A DNA stretch of 64,000 nucleotides, from assembly GCA_032821775.1 (NCBI GenBank), contig JAVLRN010000005.1, positions 1,364,001-1,428,000 on the forward strand, written 5' to 3'. The notes beneath the pieces were generated by a model, which did no database searches, was not told the origin of the DNA, and saw nothing but the letters and a program-made list of their open reading frames with translations. Positions 25,101 through 35,702 of this stretch are shown piece by piece. A program made the translations under genes and the position numbers. This stretch comes from Sanguinoderma infundibulare. Lineage: Eukaryota > Basidiomycota > Agaricomycetes > Polyporales > Polyporaceae. How positions within the stretch are numbered: position 1 is the stretch's first letter; each line of letters starts with the position of its first letter.

Positions 25101-25401
25101 ATCCAAGAAAGCTCCTTCCCCCCAGGAGGTACGTCATCGTCCTTCTCCAACCTGCCCCGGCTCAGTAACTCAATGTATGCCTGCAGACGGTCAAGATGGT
25201 CAAGCTTTGAACGACCGTCCGTCCACGCTCGGCTCCGTCTCTCGCGGTCGCTCCACGTCGCGCGACCGCCGCCGGTCGACGAGCCCCCCGCGTTCCAAGA
25301 CCCCGCGACGTTCGAGGTCCCGATATCCCTCTCCGCGCCCTCACTCCTCGAAGTCCCAGACCTCACCACTCTCCATCCCCTCCGCGTCGCAACAGCAATG
25401 A
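19114..25401 (+). CDS. Very long JmjC-domain protein with Cys-rich module and disordered tail
   Basis: Start is ATG 19114. After a disordered Pro/Ser-rich N-terminus comes a JmjC domain whose Fe(II) ligands are visible: H-K-D in AAHKDLCAS near 20115 and the distal His in PPRSVHQVVN near 20368. This suggests a 2-oxoglutarate dioxygenase of the histone-demethylase class. Next is a Cys-rich module at about 20965-21540 (CDFCGADIF, CRKCAWLP, CAACYVEG, then CLKCTKCKTWKC). The remainder is low-complexity: Ser/Pro tracts, basic KKPRS-type patches, a PAPAPA run, a coiled coil at about 23690-24110, a His/Asn/Gly-rich segment and an Arg/Ser-rich end. The product is roughly 1,800 residues. One continuous splice chain supports a single gene, but two adjacent genes cannot be excluded. 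Substrate is unknown. Confidence 0.8.
21914..21985 (+). repeat. Three tandem 24-nt units, in frame
   Basis: Three consecutive identical 24-bp units each encode PPRLDLST within the JmjC protein's disordered tail. Identity at the DNA level suggests recent slippage, and the unit length keeps the frame. Confidence 0.9.
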
Positions 25402-26132
25402 TGCCACTCCCAACCAAACCCCGCGCCCCCATCCGTAGCAGACTGATCAGTCGGTAGCACCGTCGGACCGCAAGGTAGCACACTATCGTCCCCAACGTAC
25501 CACAGCATTAGTTTTGTAAACGCGCCTATTACCCTAATCTCAGCGTCCAGAACGTCCCGTGATGTTTGCAAGAGTGTGTATTGCAACTGTCAAAACTCGT
25601 ACCAAGTACCAGACTTTGCGCTATGATCAGGACAGCCATTTGGATGTATTAGCATATTACGCCGGACTGTATTCGTAAGCGTGTGAAGCAGCGTAGAAGA
25701 ATCGGTTTGCGCACGCGCGGGGTGGATAGGGAAGACGATCATCGTCAGGGGGCGCGCGAAGGCGACATGTACGAGATGTGGGATAAAGGTACCTCATGGC
25801 GAGGAACATGGCGTATAGACTCGAAAGGCAAATTGCGAGGAGAGGTATCGGTCAGCGATTGGATGTATGAAGACAGCGAGAGCGCGGGGTAAATTGACTA
25901 GGAGAGAGGGAATGAGCGAGAGAGACAGCGTAACCACCATGAGACAAACGGGAAGGCAAAAAAAAGAATACACGAACAGCGACCGAATCTGTAGCCAAAA
26001 ATCCAGCAAAATAAAACCGATTGTGGAACCAAACGTAAGGACAGGACGGATGGGAGTGCGTGTTCTGCATGACGGGCGTAATCTGCGTTGCGTGCGTGGT
26101 TGGGGTTGATGGTGCATGTGCGCGCGCCTCGC
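25402..26132. other. Convergent intergenic region
   Basis: This lies between the JmjC stop and the casein kinase stop and should hold both 3' UTRs. An A-rich tract occurs at about 25955-26015. Short frames show no recognised domain. Confidence 0.45.
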
Positions 26133-28409
26133 TCATCCACATCGACATGTCAGGATCTTCCAGAGGGTGTTCTTCGGGGGCTCGATCTCCTGCTGCCCAT
26201 GGTAGTCGCCGCCGTTCGCGACACCGACCTCGCCGCCCATCGCGCGCACGTTGCTCAGCGCGGGTGGTGCAGCGCTGACGCTGGGCACCATTGGCGACGC
26301 ACGGCCGTATGGCTGTTGGCTGGCCGAGTACTCGTCCCTGCCGTAGGTATCGTATGCCGCGTTCGCGTACGGATGTGATGCGCCCTGCTGGTGCTGGCTC
26401 ATCCTGTGCTGGACCACCGGAACACCGACGTGCGCCTCCGCGGACATGTTCGGGGAAGCACCGACGCCAATAACATTGAAGGCCGCCGCAGGGTGTCGTG
26501 ACTTGGAACCGGCACGGACGAGCGCAGGCGACGGAGGGACGACGGGGTTGCCGGCCTGAGATGCGCGTCGACGGTCGTCGCGGCCTGCCCGGTCGGCTCT
26601 ACGGGAATCGTACTGCTGTTGAGGAGTGGCCGGTGTGTTCTGTATTTGCGCCAGGATCTGGTTCCCGCCACCCTGAAACGCCAAGGGGCGTCAGCATAAA
26701 CTTAACCTCCTCGTGGACAAGAAGGTGGGGCCAATACATACCATAGAGGCTTCCCAGCCTCTTCCACCTGATCACAAGCGGCAATTTAGTCTCTTCAGAC
26801 ACGTTCGTGGAACAACCCATGTGCCTCACCGTTTAGAAGGTTCCAGTCGTAAACGCCGTCTTCTACGTCGCCGTTGTTCTTCAAAACCTTGGCGAACAGC
26901 TCGCGGAGGAAGTCGTAATCAGGCGTTTCCTCGAATCCAAGTTTCCGTACATAGTTGAGGTAGATAGAAAACTCCTCTGCGAGCAGTTGGTCTAGTCGGA
27001 AACCAAGGATAGGTCTAACAGCACACATGCACGCACCAGGGAAGCCGTCGCACAGCTCCTTGATCGGTGTAGTCTGCTTCTTCTCCCCTATCTTCTCGTA
27101 CTTCTGCTTGTTCGTCGCGGCCTTGAGGCCTTGCCATGGTAGACTCCCGCGGAGGAAGTACATGAAGACATGCCCCAGCGCTTCTAGATCATCCCTGCGT
27201 GACTGCTCTGAAAAAGGCAAGCTGTCTCAGACAACAAGACCATCAAACGCGAGCGTGAAAATAACGTACCGCGACCGAGGTGAGTGTTAATGCTCATGTA
27301 CCGCGCTGTCCCGCTCAGACTCTTTCGTTCCCGGTACGGGATGTGCTGCTTGGTCTTCGGATCTCGATACTGCTTGGCCATACCGAAGTCGACGACATGA
27401 ATCACTGACGATGGCAAGGGTCAATCCCTGAAGATACCCCTGTGCACGAGAGACTCAGACGCTGCGCTCACCATTCGCGTTCTTGGTACCCGGGCGACCG
27501 ATCAAAAAGTTGTCGGGTTTGATGTCGCGGTATATGAGGTTCTTCTCGTGGACCGTTTGCACGCGGGTAAGCTACAGGGCCGTGTCGCATAGACAGAGGA
27601 GTGAGGGGACGAAGGAGGGGGCAAACCACAGTTAGCGTTCTGCAGCCCGCATACAGGCAGCTATTACGGGAGAGGACGAAGTAGCAAGACGCACCATCTG
27701 CCTTGCCGCCATGCACACTGTCTTGATCGAAAATTTCCTCCCACACATGTCAAACAAGTCCTCTAAGCTCGGGCCCAGCAGATCGATGACGAGAATGTTG
27801 TGGAGGCCTTCCTGACCGAAATGGTATATCTGCGGGATACCAGCTACAGAGCGGAGCCGCGTCCACCGCAAAAGTCACGCCTTGAGCGCCCCGAAAGGAA
27901 GAGGGAGTTGAGGGAGACAGGACGTACGACAGCCGGCCAGAATGCGATATGAGCGACACTCATCGCGCAACTGAGGTGCCTCTGCTTTTCTCGGTTCCTA
28001 CGGACCAACGAAGTCGGGGCGACGGCGACGAGCCAGGGCAAGGAGCGATATGGGCGCAATGCGAAGTGAACATGCACAGGTTGTGTGTTAGCGCACCGTG
28101 AGGGTAGACACGGCGCCGGGGAAGGGCACGGTGGGAGGATAAGAGACACATACGAATTTGATGGCAACGGTCTGCGAGTTGAGCAGATTTGTGCCTACAC
28201 AGGTTCACCAACGCTATCAGCATCATCCCTCGCCCTCACCCTGTGCCACGTCGCATTGGCGTATATGACACTGCGGGGCGCATGGAGTAGGGTTTGCGCG
28301 CAGACACACCTTCGAAGATAACCCCGAACGAGCCCTCGCCAATCTTCTTCCCGACCCGGTAGTGTGCGCCGACCACGTTGTTGGAAGAGGACGAGTTGTG
28401 GGACGACAT
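26133..28409 (-). CDS. Casein kinase 1, plasma-membrane YCK type
   Basis: Ser/Thr kinase of the CK1 family. The N-terminus [20 protein letters not shown] leads into the glycine loop [10 protein letters not shown]. The catalytic loop [10 protein letters not shown], the DFG motif ([11 protein letters not shown]) and the CK1-specific [20 protein letters not shown] are intact. The substrate-lobe sequence ([20 protein letters not shown]) also fits. A Gln/Ser/Pro-rich tail follows, and the protein ends WKILTCRCG. Two cysteines near the C-terminus resemble the palmitoylation site of yeast Yck1/2, suggesting membrane anchoring; that is inference. Yck kinases act in glucose sensing, endocytosis and morphogenesis. 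Many short introns are present, one immediately after the first coding exon. Confidence 0.92.
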
Positions 28410-28970
28410 GGTGAAGGCGTCGGGGAAGGAGGGGGAGGATGGCGGCGGAAGGAGAGGACGTCGACCGAGACGGGGCTGGTAGCCTGAGGGCGGAGAGAGC
28501 TCAGCCCTGCAACGCTCTCCGCCAACGCCTCGGCACTCCCCGGTCGCTTCCGCTTATGGCAGTCCCATCCCCCTGCCCGGCCCTCGCTCAGAATGCGAAT
28601 AGAGAGATGGCATTCCACACGTCATACAACAGCTATGTAGGAAAGTACCGCCGGCCATCAGAACTAGGGAGATAGTACAAAAAGAGTGTAATGCAATCCA
28701 TGAATGGGTACGTCGTTAGCGCGGCAACCACGAGTACGATGAGCAGAGGCAGATCGTCCAGGGAGATTTCAGTACGTGCAGAGAGGGATATAGGTATCAC
28801 ATATGGCACCAGTGAGCACCATAGTCATAAGACTAACAGTAGATGGAGTGGAGAGCGCCCTGGCTCAGAATGAGTGAGATCCAGAGGTGTGCCGACCCGT
28901 GCAACGCTCGGGGCAGCTTTTAACAGTGCCCAGCAAGCGTCGCACGCGTCGCCGCGAGGAGGCGAGCTAA
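28410..28970. other. Upstream region of the casein kinase gene
   Basis: This region lies between the CK1 start and the GID4 stop, both minus strand, so it holds the CK1 promoter and the GID4 3' UTR. C/T-rich patches read on the minus strand occur near 28410-28440. ACGCGT occurs at about 28942. No coding signal is seen. Confidence 0.4.
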
Positions 28971-30641
28971 TCATCGGAACTCGAAGCACGAGCTCGTGTG
29001 CTCGGGTACGTGAACGAGAGACAGTTGCTGGTACCTGGATCGGAATTCATCGTTTAGTTCTTGGAAGCAGACAACTATCCGGCGACAGGACACTCACGGC
29101 TCAGAATTCTGGTGGAAGTAAAACCCGCTCATCGTCGCCACGTTAGACGGGAATCCACGCGACGCCGACCGTCCTGCCCTCCGTGTACCTCGTGTCATAG
29201 AGATGCGGCGAGATCTCGAGGGAGTCTCGGGCTTGGTTGCATGCGTTGTCGTCGGTGACGTTGCCATCTCGACATTCTCCTCTACCGGGGAAGGGAGCTG
29301 CATCGCACCAGACTGCTGAGGGTTGAAGTCTACACAAACGTAGTAGAAGCCTACAAAATATGGTCAGATCGCAGTCGCGACGAAGCCTTCCTCGAAGACA
29401 GGGACAGATGCAGACGTGGGACGTCGGATCGAAATGATAGCACGCACCTGCAAAGCTCGCGCCGTTGATGTCTTGGACACGATGGTCAGGAACGAGAAAC
29501 TTCTCCTTCCAACGCATAAAGACCGCGCCGCGATTCAGCGCGTCCTGCATCGTCAGGTGAGGCTTCTTGAGCTCGTTTTTGACATGTCGGAAGGCAGGGA
29601 ATCGCGCCCAATGCACCATGTCCTCCTGCTCATTCGCCCCCCAATTGCGCGTCAGAAAACCATAACGGCTGCCGATAATCTCGGCGTCAAAGTACGTCGT
29701 GAGCTCGGGCCAGTCGTCTGTCAAGCCACGGATTCGGAGGTATCCGCACAAGTGTGATGAAGAGAAATCCACGTCCTGTCGAAATGTGACCGTTGATGAC
29801 CTGGGATCATGGAGGACATCAAGTGAATAACACGCACCACAATTGTGACGTTGACATCGTAACTATTCCTGCCGCTCTTCTGCGTTCCTTGGAAAGTGGC
29901 GCCAGGGTATAGACAGTGGTGACCTTGTGAACGCACCCGGAGGCGGGTGATATCCAAAAGAGGGTCTGGCCCCGAAGATGATCCTGCATGGGAACGCTGT
30001 CGGTGGGCCGAGGAGTGTGAGACGGAGGCTAGCTCCGCGCGTCGCCCTGACGGCGCCTGGGAAGAGGAGGTGGCAGATGGACTGCTTGTGTCGATTGGCG
30101 CGAGCGTCGGACGGGTCAGAACGGGAGAAGGGTGAGCAGAAGGGGCAAGGCGGGGGGACAGGACTAGACCGGAGCCAGAGGTAGACGATGAGCTCGTCGA
30201 AGGCTCGACCGGAGGCGTAGCGACAGGGAAAGCGCGCAGGGGGGCGGCGTGGCCATCCATGACTATATCCTGTTGTGACGGACAAGGTTCAACGGCCGGG
30301 GGACTCGGAAGGGTCGTGAGCTGGGTAAGCTCGTGGGCGTGTTGTTCAGCCTCATTGCCTGCAGGCTGCAATGATGCGGCACGACGCAAGAGTTCCCTCT
30401 CCACTTCGGCAAAAAGACCTTCCCGGGCGGGAGGGGCCAGACGAGTACGACACGAGGTGCATACTGGGCTGGCGTCGACGATTGTGGTATCGGTTGTGTC
30501 ATGTCCGTGAAGAGAAAAGGGCGCGGTGGCTGCTTCGGCGGTGAGGGGACACCGGCAAACAAAGCAGAGCTTGACCTGGGAGTGCTGTGGATCTGGCTGG
30601 GAAACGTCGTGTATGGCGGGAGCAGCGTGTTCGACAGGCAT
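28971..30641 (-). CDS. GID4: GID/CTLH ubiquitin ligase substrate receptor GID4 (Vid24)
   Basis: GID4 recognises N-terminal proline degrons for the GID/CTLH E3 ligase, which removes gluconeogenic enzymes in yeast. The Vid24 domain is clear: LYPGATFQGTQKSGRNSYDV, LCGYLRIRGLTDDWPELTTY, VFMRWKEKFLVPDH and DINGASFAGFYYVCVDF. A Ser/Thr-rich insertion separates the last of these from SGFYFHQNSEP. A final exon then gives YQQLSLVHVPEHTSSCFEFR and a TGA. The N-terminus (MPVEHAAPAIHD) is long and disordered and has two Cys pairs (CFVC and CTSC) that could bind zinc. I chose ATG 30641; an open frame extends further upstream, so a longer form is possible. Confidence 0.92.
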
Positions 30642-31813
30642 TGCAGGCGTCGGGTGGCAGGGATCCGGGTCGTTGCTGGCGGGGCAGGGAGGAGGTGGGA
30701 GAGGAGAAGAGGGAAGTGGAGAGTGTGGGAGGCGACCGCCGCTTTCTGACTTGGGCTCCCTCTTCTCTCTCCTCCTCACGCGCCAATCTCCCCCTTTCGT
30801 CTCCTCGCCTTTCGCTCCCCTTGCAATTCACTTATTCCGCCCTTCTTCAAACCACATGCAACCACCGTCCCCGCTCGTCTCTCCGTTCTCCATACACAAA
30901 AACATATCCGCCTGGCGTCCCCGCTGCGCGCCCCATGCAGTCGAGCACACTGCCCCGTCGAGCGCTATCGAGCTTGATGCGGTTTAGGCTGCGTCGAACA
31001 CCTCCAGCAAGCAGCACCTCGCCAACACTGCACTGCAGCAATATTTGGCCCATGTTACCCAAGCTCTCGTCCATCATCAGCGTTTCCCCGTTCCAGAAAC
31101 AACCTCTAGATCGTCCCTTGCCGGCAGCGACATCGACCCACGCCGCCTCTCTCTCTCCCCGGCCTCGACCGCACAAGTCCCGTCCCGAACAGCGACCATA
31201 CGCTGTGCCCACTATGCGTCGCGCGCCAGCAGAGCATCCCCGGGCCTACGTCCGCCTATCCGGATATCGCCCTCTTCGCGACGTCTGGGAAGCCAACACG
31301 CTCCGAGCCAGGGGTCATCCGAGCGTCCGAGCCTCAGACGACGGTCCTAGGCCCTGGCCGGCCTTCGCGCTTCTCCTTCTGGCGGTCCGTTCGCCTTCCC
31401 TAGGCACCCTTCCTTGCCAGCGTACCAATCTCCGCTCGCTCCTGCCATCCCCCCGGCCTCGGTATTCTCGGCCCCCTCAGCAGCTCCGCCCCAAGGTCCG
31501 ATTCCTGAGCTTAGACCTTGCCTATTACGCGTCGAGGAGCGGTGCATCGCCTGTATCATGAAGTCTGAATCGAATCAGTGGCAAATCGACCGCCAACCGG
31601 TGCCACCCAGAGGTCTTGGATCGGTAAGCTTCACATCCAACCCTGGATTGGATGCGTTACAGAGGTCTCTGTCCAAAACAAACTCCATAGGGACCGTCGC
31701 CTTCCCCAGTCTCCATTACGGATATCTCCGCTAGCCTCCACATTGTGGCATTGTGGCATCGTTGTATCTGGGGATAGGATATTGGTTTCTCGCCTCCATC
31801 AACACATCAGTAC
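30642..31813. other. GID4 upstream region with unresolved coding-like sequence
   Basis: On the plus strand a frame opens at ATG 30856, is stopped by TAG near 30985, then reopens. It then reads HLANTALQQYLAHVTQALVH and a Ser/Pro/Arg-rich part up to about 31350. Another Pro-rich frame covers about 31410-31734. No family is recognised and no splice model is convincing. It may be promoter, a poorly conserved gene or chance in GC-rich DNA. Confidence 0.25.
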
Positions 31814-32500
31814 ATGTTGATCGCGTACAGTGCCAATTTAGCGCTCTCAAAGCGCTCAGCAGATCCCTTAATTAACCACATCCTCGCCGGACATCGCAGT
31901 CAGCTATATTGCGGCGCAATCATTGAAAGCGGAGCACTGCCAGCCTCAAAATGCAGCAAACCGACATCGGTCCCGATTTGTAAGAGCGTTCCGCGGCGGG
32001 TGAAGCACCGGCGAATTCACAACGCCTCTGGCGGCAAGTACTTGTTCGGCGGACGAATCAGTGGCAGCGCGCCTCGCGGGAACCCATCTCTCGAGCTCCC
32101 CGCCTTCTATATCAAAGCTCCCAGCTACGCCCGCCCGGCATTGGAGGATCCGACGCATCATCGAAGCCCCCAACAGGTTCAGAGGGTTACCGTTGCCGTC
32201 TTCCCAGCCCAGGTCGCGGCCCCACCAAGCCGCCACATCGCCCTCGACGCGGACATGTTGTGGAAGGATTTGCTGGGCTCTCTATCGGGCCACACACTGG
32301 GCTTGTGTGCGCCATTGCCAATTGTTGTCGTCGTCGGTGCATCACGATCCCTCGCGCTGTCTTTCTTGTGCGCCGCTTTGTCAGGGTGGCCGCGACGCCG
32401 CCACCTCGCGTTTTGTTTCGTTTGTTGGATGTCAATCAAGCTGTCACACACCACATGGCCACACACTGTCAATAATCAGCATAACCATAGATTCGGCTAG
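31814..32500 (+). CDS. Hypothetical ORF, 228 codons
   Basis: An uninterrupted ATG-to-stop frame encodes a protein starting MLIAYSANLALSKRSADPLI. A moderately hydrophobic stretch near its C-terminus (LGLCAPLPIVVVVGASRSLA) could be a membrane segment. Overlapping frames of similar length exist on both strands, composition is unremarkable and no family is recognised. It is reported only because it is the longest clean frame between GID4 and the MFS gene. It is quite likely to be spurious. Confidence 0.17.
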   Translation: MLIAYSANLALSKRSADPLINHILAGHRSQLYCGAIIESGALPASKCSKPTSVPICKSVPRRVKHRRIHNASGGKYLFGGRISGSAPRGNPSLELPAFYIKAPSYARPALEDPTHHRSPQQVQRVTVAVFPAQVAAPPSRHIALDADMLWKDLLGSLSGHTLGLCAPLPIVVVVGASRSLALSFLCAALSGWPRRRHLAFCFVCWMSIKLSHTTWPHTVNNQHNHRFG

Positions 32501-32860
32501 ATCTGGAGCAGCGCACACCAACTGGGAGACACTCGATCGCGAATCGTCCCATTATACGAGGGTGAGGTATCAAGAACCATCAATACACTGCGGCTGAGCC
32601 CCGCTCCTCTGCCACGAGGAGCGGAACGAGGATACTACTATGCACAAAGAAAAACAAAATAAGTCCAAAACATTATGAGATCGTAAGGCATCGTAAGATG
32701 GGGTAATCTGAGTCGTCCAGTCTATGCTCTCTAAAATGGTCGATGATGCATGGGGAGGTCGCGTGTTGAATGGCAGCTTCGTATCCTCTATCACAAACCC
32801 AATTCTCCGGTGCGGTCCCCAGACGTGACGCACACGCACGAATCGGAGGACACCAGCGGA
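32501..32860. other. 3' flank of the MFS transporter gene
   Basis: An AT-richer stretch near 32635-32700 is a plausible transcript end for the minus-strand transporter. No gene is seen. Confidence 0.4.
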
Positions 32861-35702
32861 TCAGCTGTCGGCACCTTTCGAATCCTCTTCGTCTTCTTTT
32901 TCGTCCGAACCGTGGACAGTCCCTTCCGTCGCTGCGTCGTCGCGAGAAACAGTCTCGACTCCGGCCCCGGCCGTTTTCAGGCCCTCCTCTGGCGGATGTG
33001 CCTGCGCCTCCACATCCGCCGCCTTGCTGTCCTTCGGCTCCTCCCCCGCCCTGCGCACCACCCGCTCGAGCGTGTACGAGCGGAGGAACAGCACTGCGGA
33101 AAAGACGTGAGTCAGCGATCGCCGTCGGAAAACGACCGCGACGTGATAAATACGAACGCACCGAGGACCAAGCCCACGCCCATTAACGGCGTGTTGACGA
33201 GCCAGATGGTGCTAATTGCTCCTGCGTACGCGTGCATCAGCGCCACTCGCTCAGCAACGTTCTGCGCGCACACGGTACGAGGACAAATACGTCAGTCACC
33301 TTACGAGGTGATGCCACCGCAGCGAACGCACGTACCGAGATGAGCGGGATCTGTCGCACGAGCTGTGTCAGCGCAGACGGGGAGGTATCGATCGTGAGAT
33401 TGGGAATCTGGGCAACGCGTTTGCGCAGCTCCTATAGGATGCCGTGTCAGCGAAGTTCAACCGTTTCCGCGGCGGCCGGGGACATACGCTGGATATAATG
33501 GCCTGCCCAACCGAGATGCCGACGGTGCCACCCAGCGTTCTAATTAGCACGAACGCGGCGGTACTCGTCGCCATGTCCTTCAAGGGCATGGCAGCTTGCA
33601 AAGCGATCAGAGGGGTCTATAAAAGTCCCCGGAGTTTAGTGACGGTGCGCACGAAGACCTGCGAATGAAAACTTGCCTGGAACAAACAACCAATGCCGAG
33701 AGCCGCAACGAAGGGGTATAAGACCTTTTCAGCACTGCAGACGGATAGTTAAGCAAAACAATAAACACTGCTGGTCGAATGACAAACACTTACATGTTTG
33801 ACGTGTTGTCGAGCATAATCATGAGACCCCATCCAAGAGTCATGACAGCCCAACCCGCCCACATGGTCGGGCGCCACCTCCCTGTGCGGGAAATGATCTG
33901 ACCGGAAACAACAGACATTAAGGCCCCCGAAAGAGAGAACGGCAGCATCCTGGAGAATATCTATGAGCGGCCTCTCAAACTTCTGTGCACGAACAAACTT
34001 ACCGCACGCCGGCACCCGTGGCAGACGAGCCGAGGACCTGGAAATATACTGGGAGGTAGTACGCCCCCGCAAAAAATCCGAACGCATGGAAGAAGACGGT
34101 GATCAAGATAAGTGACGTTGTACGCGTCTAAGAATGGGTAGCACATGTAAGACGAATTGAACGCGACATATGAGCCAAGACAGTGGAACGAACCTTGAAG
34201 AGACGGGGCGGAATAATTGGTGAGCGCGTCGTGTACAGCTCGTTCACCGACGCGGCAATCAATAGGACAAATCCGATAACTAGAGGGGCAATGCATTCCG
34301 GAGCGGACCCTGCAGCAAGAAAGAGTTAGCGAGATACTTCGTCGTTCGACTGCAAAATTGCACGCACAGCTAGATTCGCTGAAGTTGAAACCTAGCAGGA
34401 TGAGAACAACGCCAGTAATGATCAAGAATAATCCCAGGAAATCGAAATCGCTGGCGTGTTCTTTCAAGGTACGTCCTTTGTGCGGGTTGAGGTTCAAAAA
34501 GAAGAACAGCAAGAGGAATGCGACACCGCCGGTGGGTCTGAGGATTACTTTAGGTCAGCGGTCCAAAAGCTAGGACGGAGAACGCCAAAGTCCTCACAAG
34601 TTAATGAAGAAGCACCTGTCACAGGGAACAGGGCGGTTAAGTACATCGTGACATGCTAAGGAAAGGAAGCTGTGCCACGTACCATCGCCAAGAGACATGG
34701 TCTGTGAAAACCTATGTGCGGGTCAAGTCAGTCATGAGAGACGGCTGATGCATCGAATGTCCGTACACCACCAAGCAAAGGTCCTATGACACTGTATGAT
34801 ATTGTCAGCCCTGTCCCGCAGAGTCGACTATAGATAACCTACCTGGCAATACCCCACGTGGCACCGATATATCCTCCGTACTTGCCACGGCTGTAGAGAA
34901 TCAGTGACTGCGGAATGAGATGAGCATGCGAACGAGACGCACTCTTGCAGCGCGACGATGTCAGAAATGGTGATCTGCACCAGCTGAATGATCCCGCCGC
35001 CACCAATGCCTTGGACGGCGCGGGCAACGACCAACCAAACCATGTTTTGGGCTGCGCCACATAGTGCCGAACCAAGCTGTATAACCAGCATGAGTTGCTA
35101 ATTCCTCGTCATTTTTCAACGCGCTCACCAGAAATATACCAATGGAAGTGAACAAGATGGGCTTTCGTCCTAACGTTTTTACGTCAATGAGCTTCAAGCG
35201 CGCACGGTTGACGGGCCATACGCACCGATGAGGTCAGACAATTTGCCATAAAGAGGCGACAATGCGGAGGACGCGAGGAGGTACGCGCTGAAAGACGGAG
35301 ATAAGAAGAATGGCGTGGCGGAGGTTGACGAACATACCTCCCGACCCAGCTGTAATCCTTGCCGCCGCCGAGTTTCGCGACAATGGTAGGCAGCGCAGTT
35401 GCGACGATGGTCTGGAGAATGAAGGATGTCAATGTTGACGTTACGCGTTTAGACCCCGCGAGCTGCCAAGAGAAATGAATGATCGCATCGCAATAACGTA
35501 CTTGATCCAGGGCTGCAAGGAATACACTGGCCATCAAGCCCGTGAATACGAGGCTCATCCTGTTCTTGGGTAGGACATGTTCCTCGTTTTGCTTCCAATG
35601 TTGTACGGGTTTTGCGGCCTTTTCGCCCTTCTCGAGATCGGAGGAATGGGCGGGAGTGAGCGCAGATGGAGTGGCGCCATGGACGGGCTTCTCCGAGGCC
35701 AT
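32861..35702 (-). CDS. MFS transporter, DHA2 (14-TM) drug/efflux type
   Basis: A cytosolic N-terminus (MASEKPVHGATPSALTPAHS) leads to the first helix (LVFTGLMASVFLAALDQ) and TIVATALPTIVAKLGGG, the DHA2 motif. The helix 2-3 loop reads GKLSDLIG then RKPILF, the MFS motif A. VVARAVQGIGGGGIIQL and RGKYGGYIGATWGIA are typical of proton-coupled multidrug and siderophore exporters. Further helices extend to about 33090, followed by a charged cytosolic tail rich in Glu/Asp ending KGADS. The chain has many short introns. Likely a plasma-membrane or vacuolar proton antiporter; substrate cannot be read from sequence. No biosynthetic genes flank it. Confidence 0.9.
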
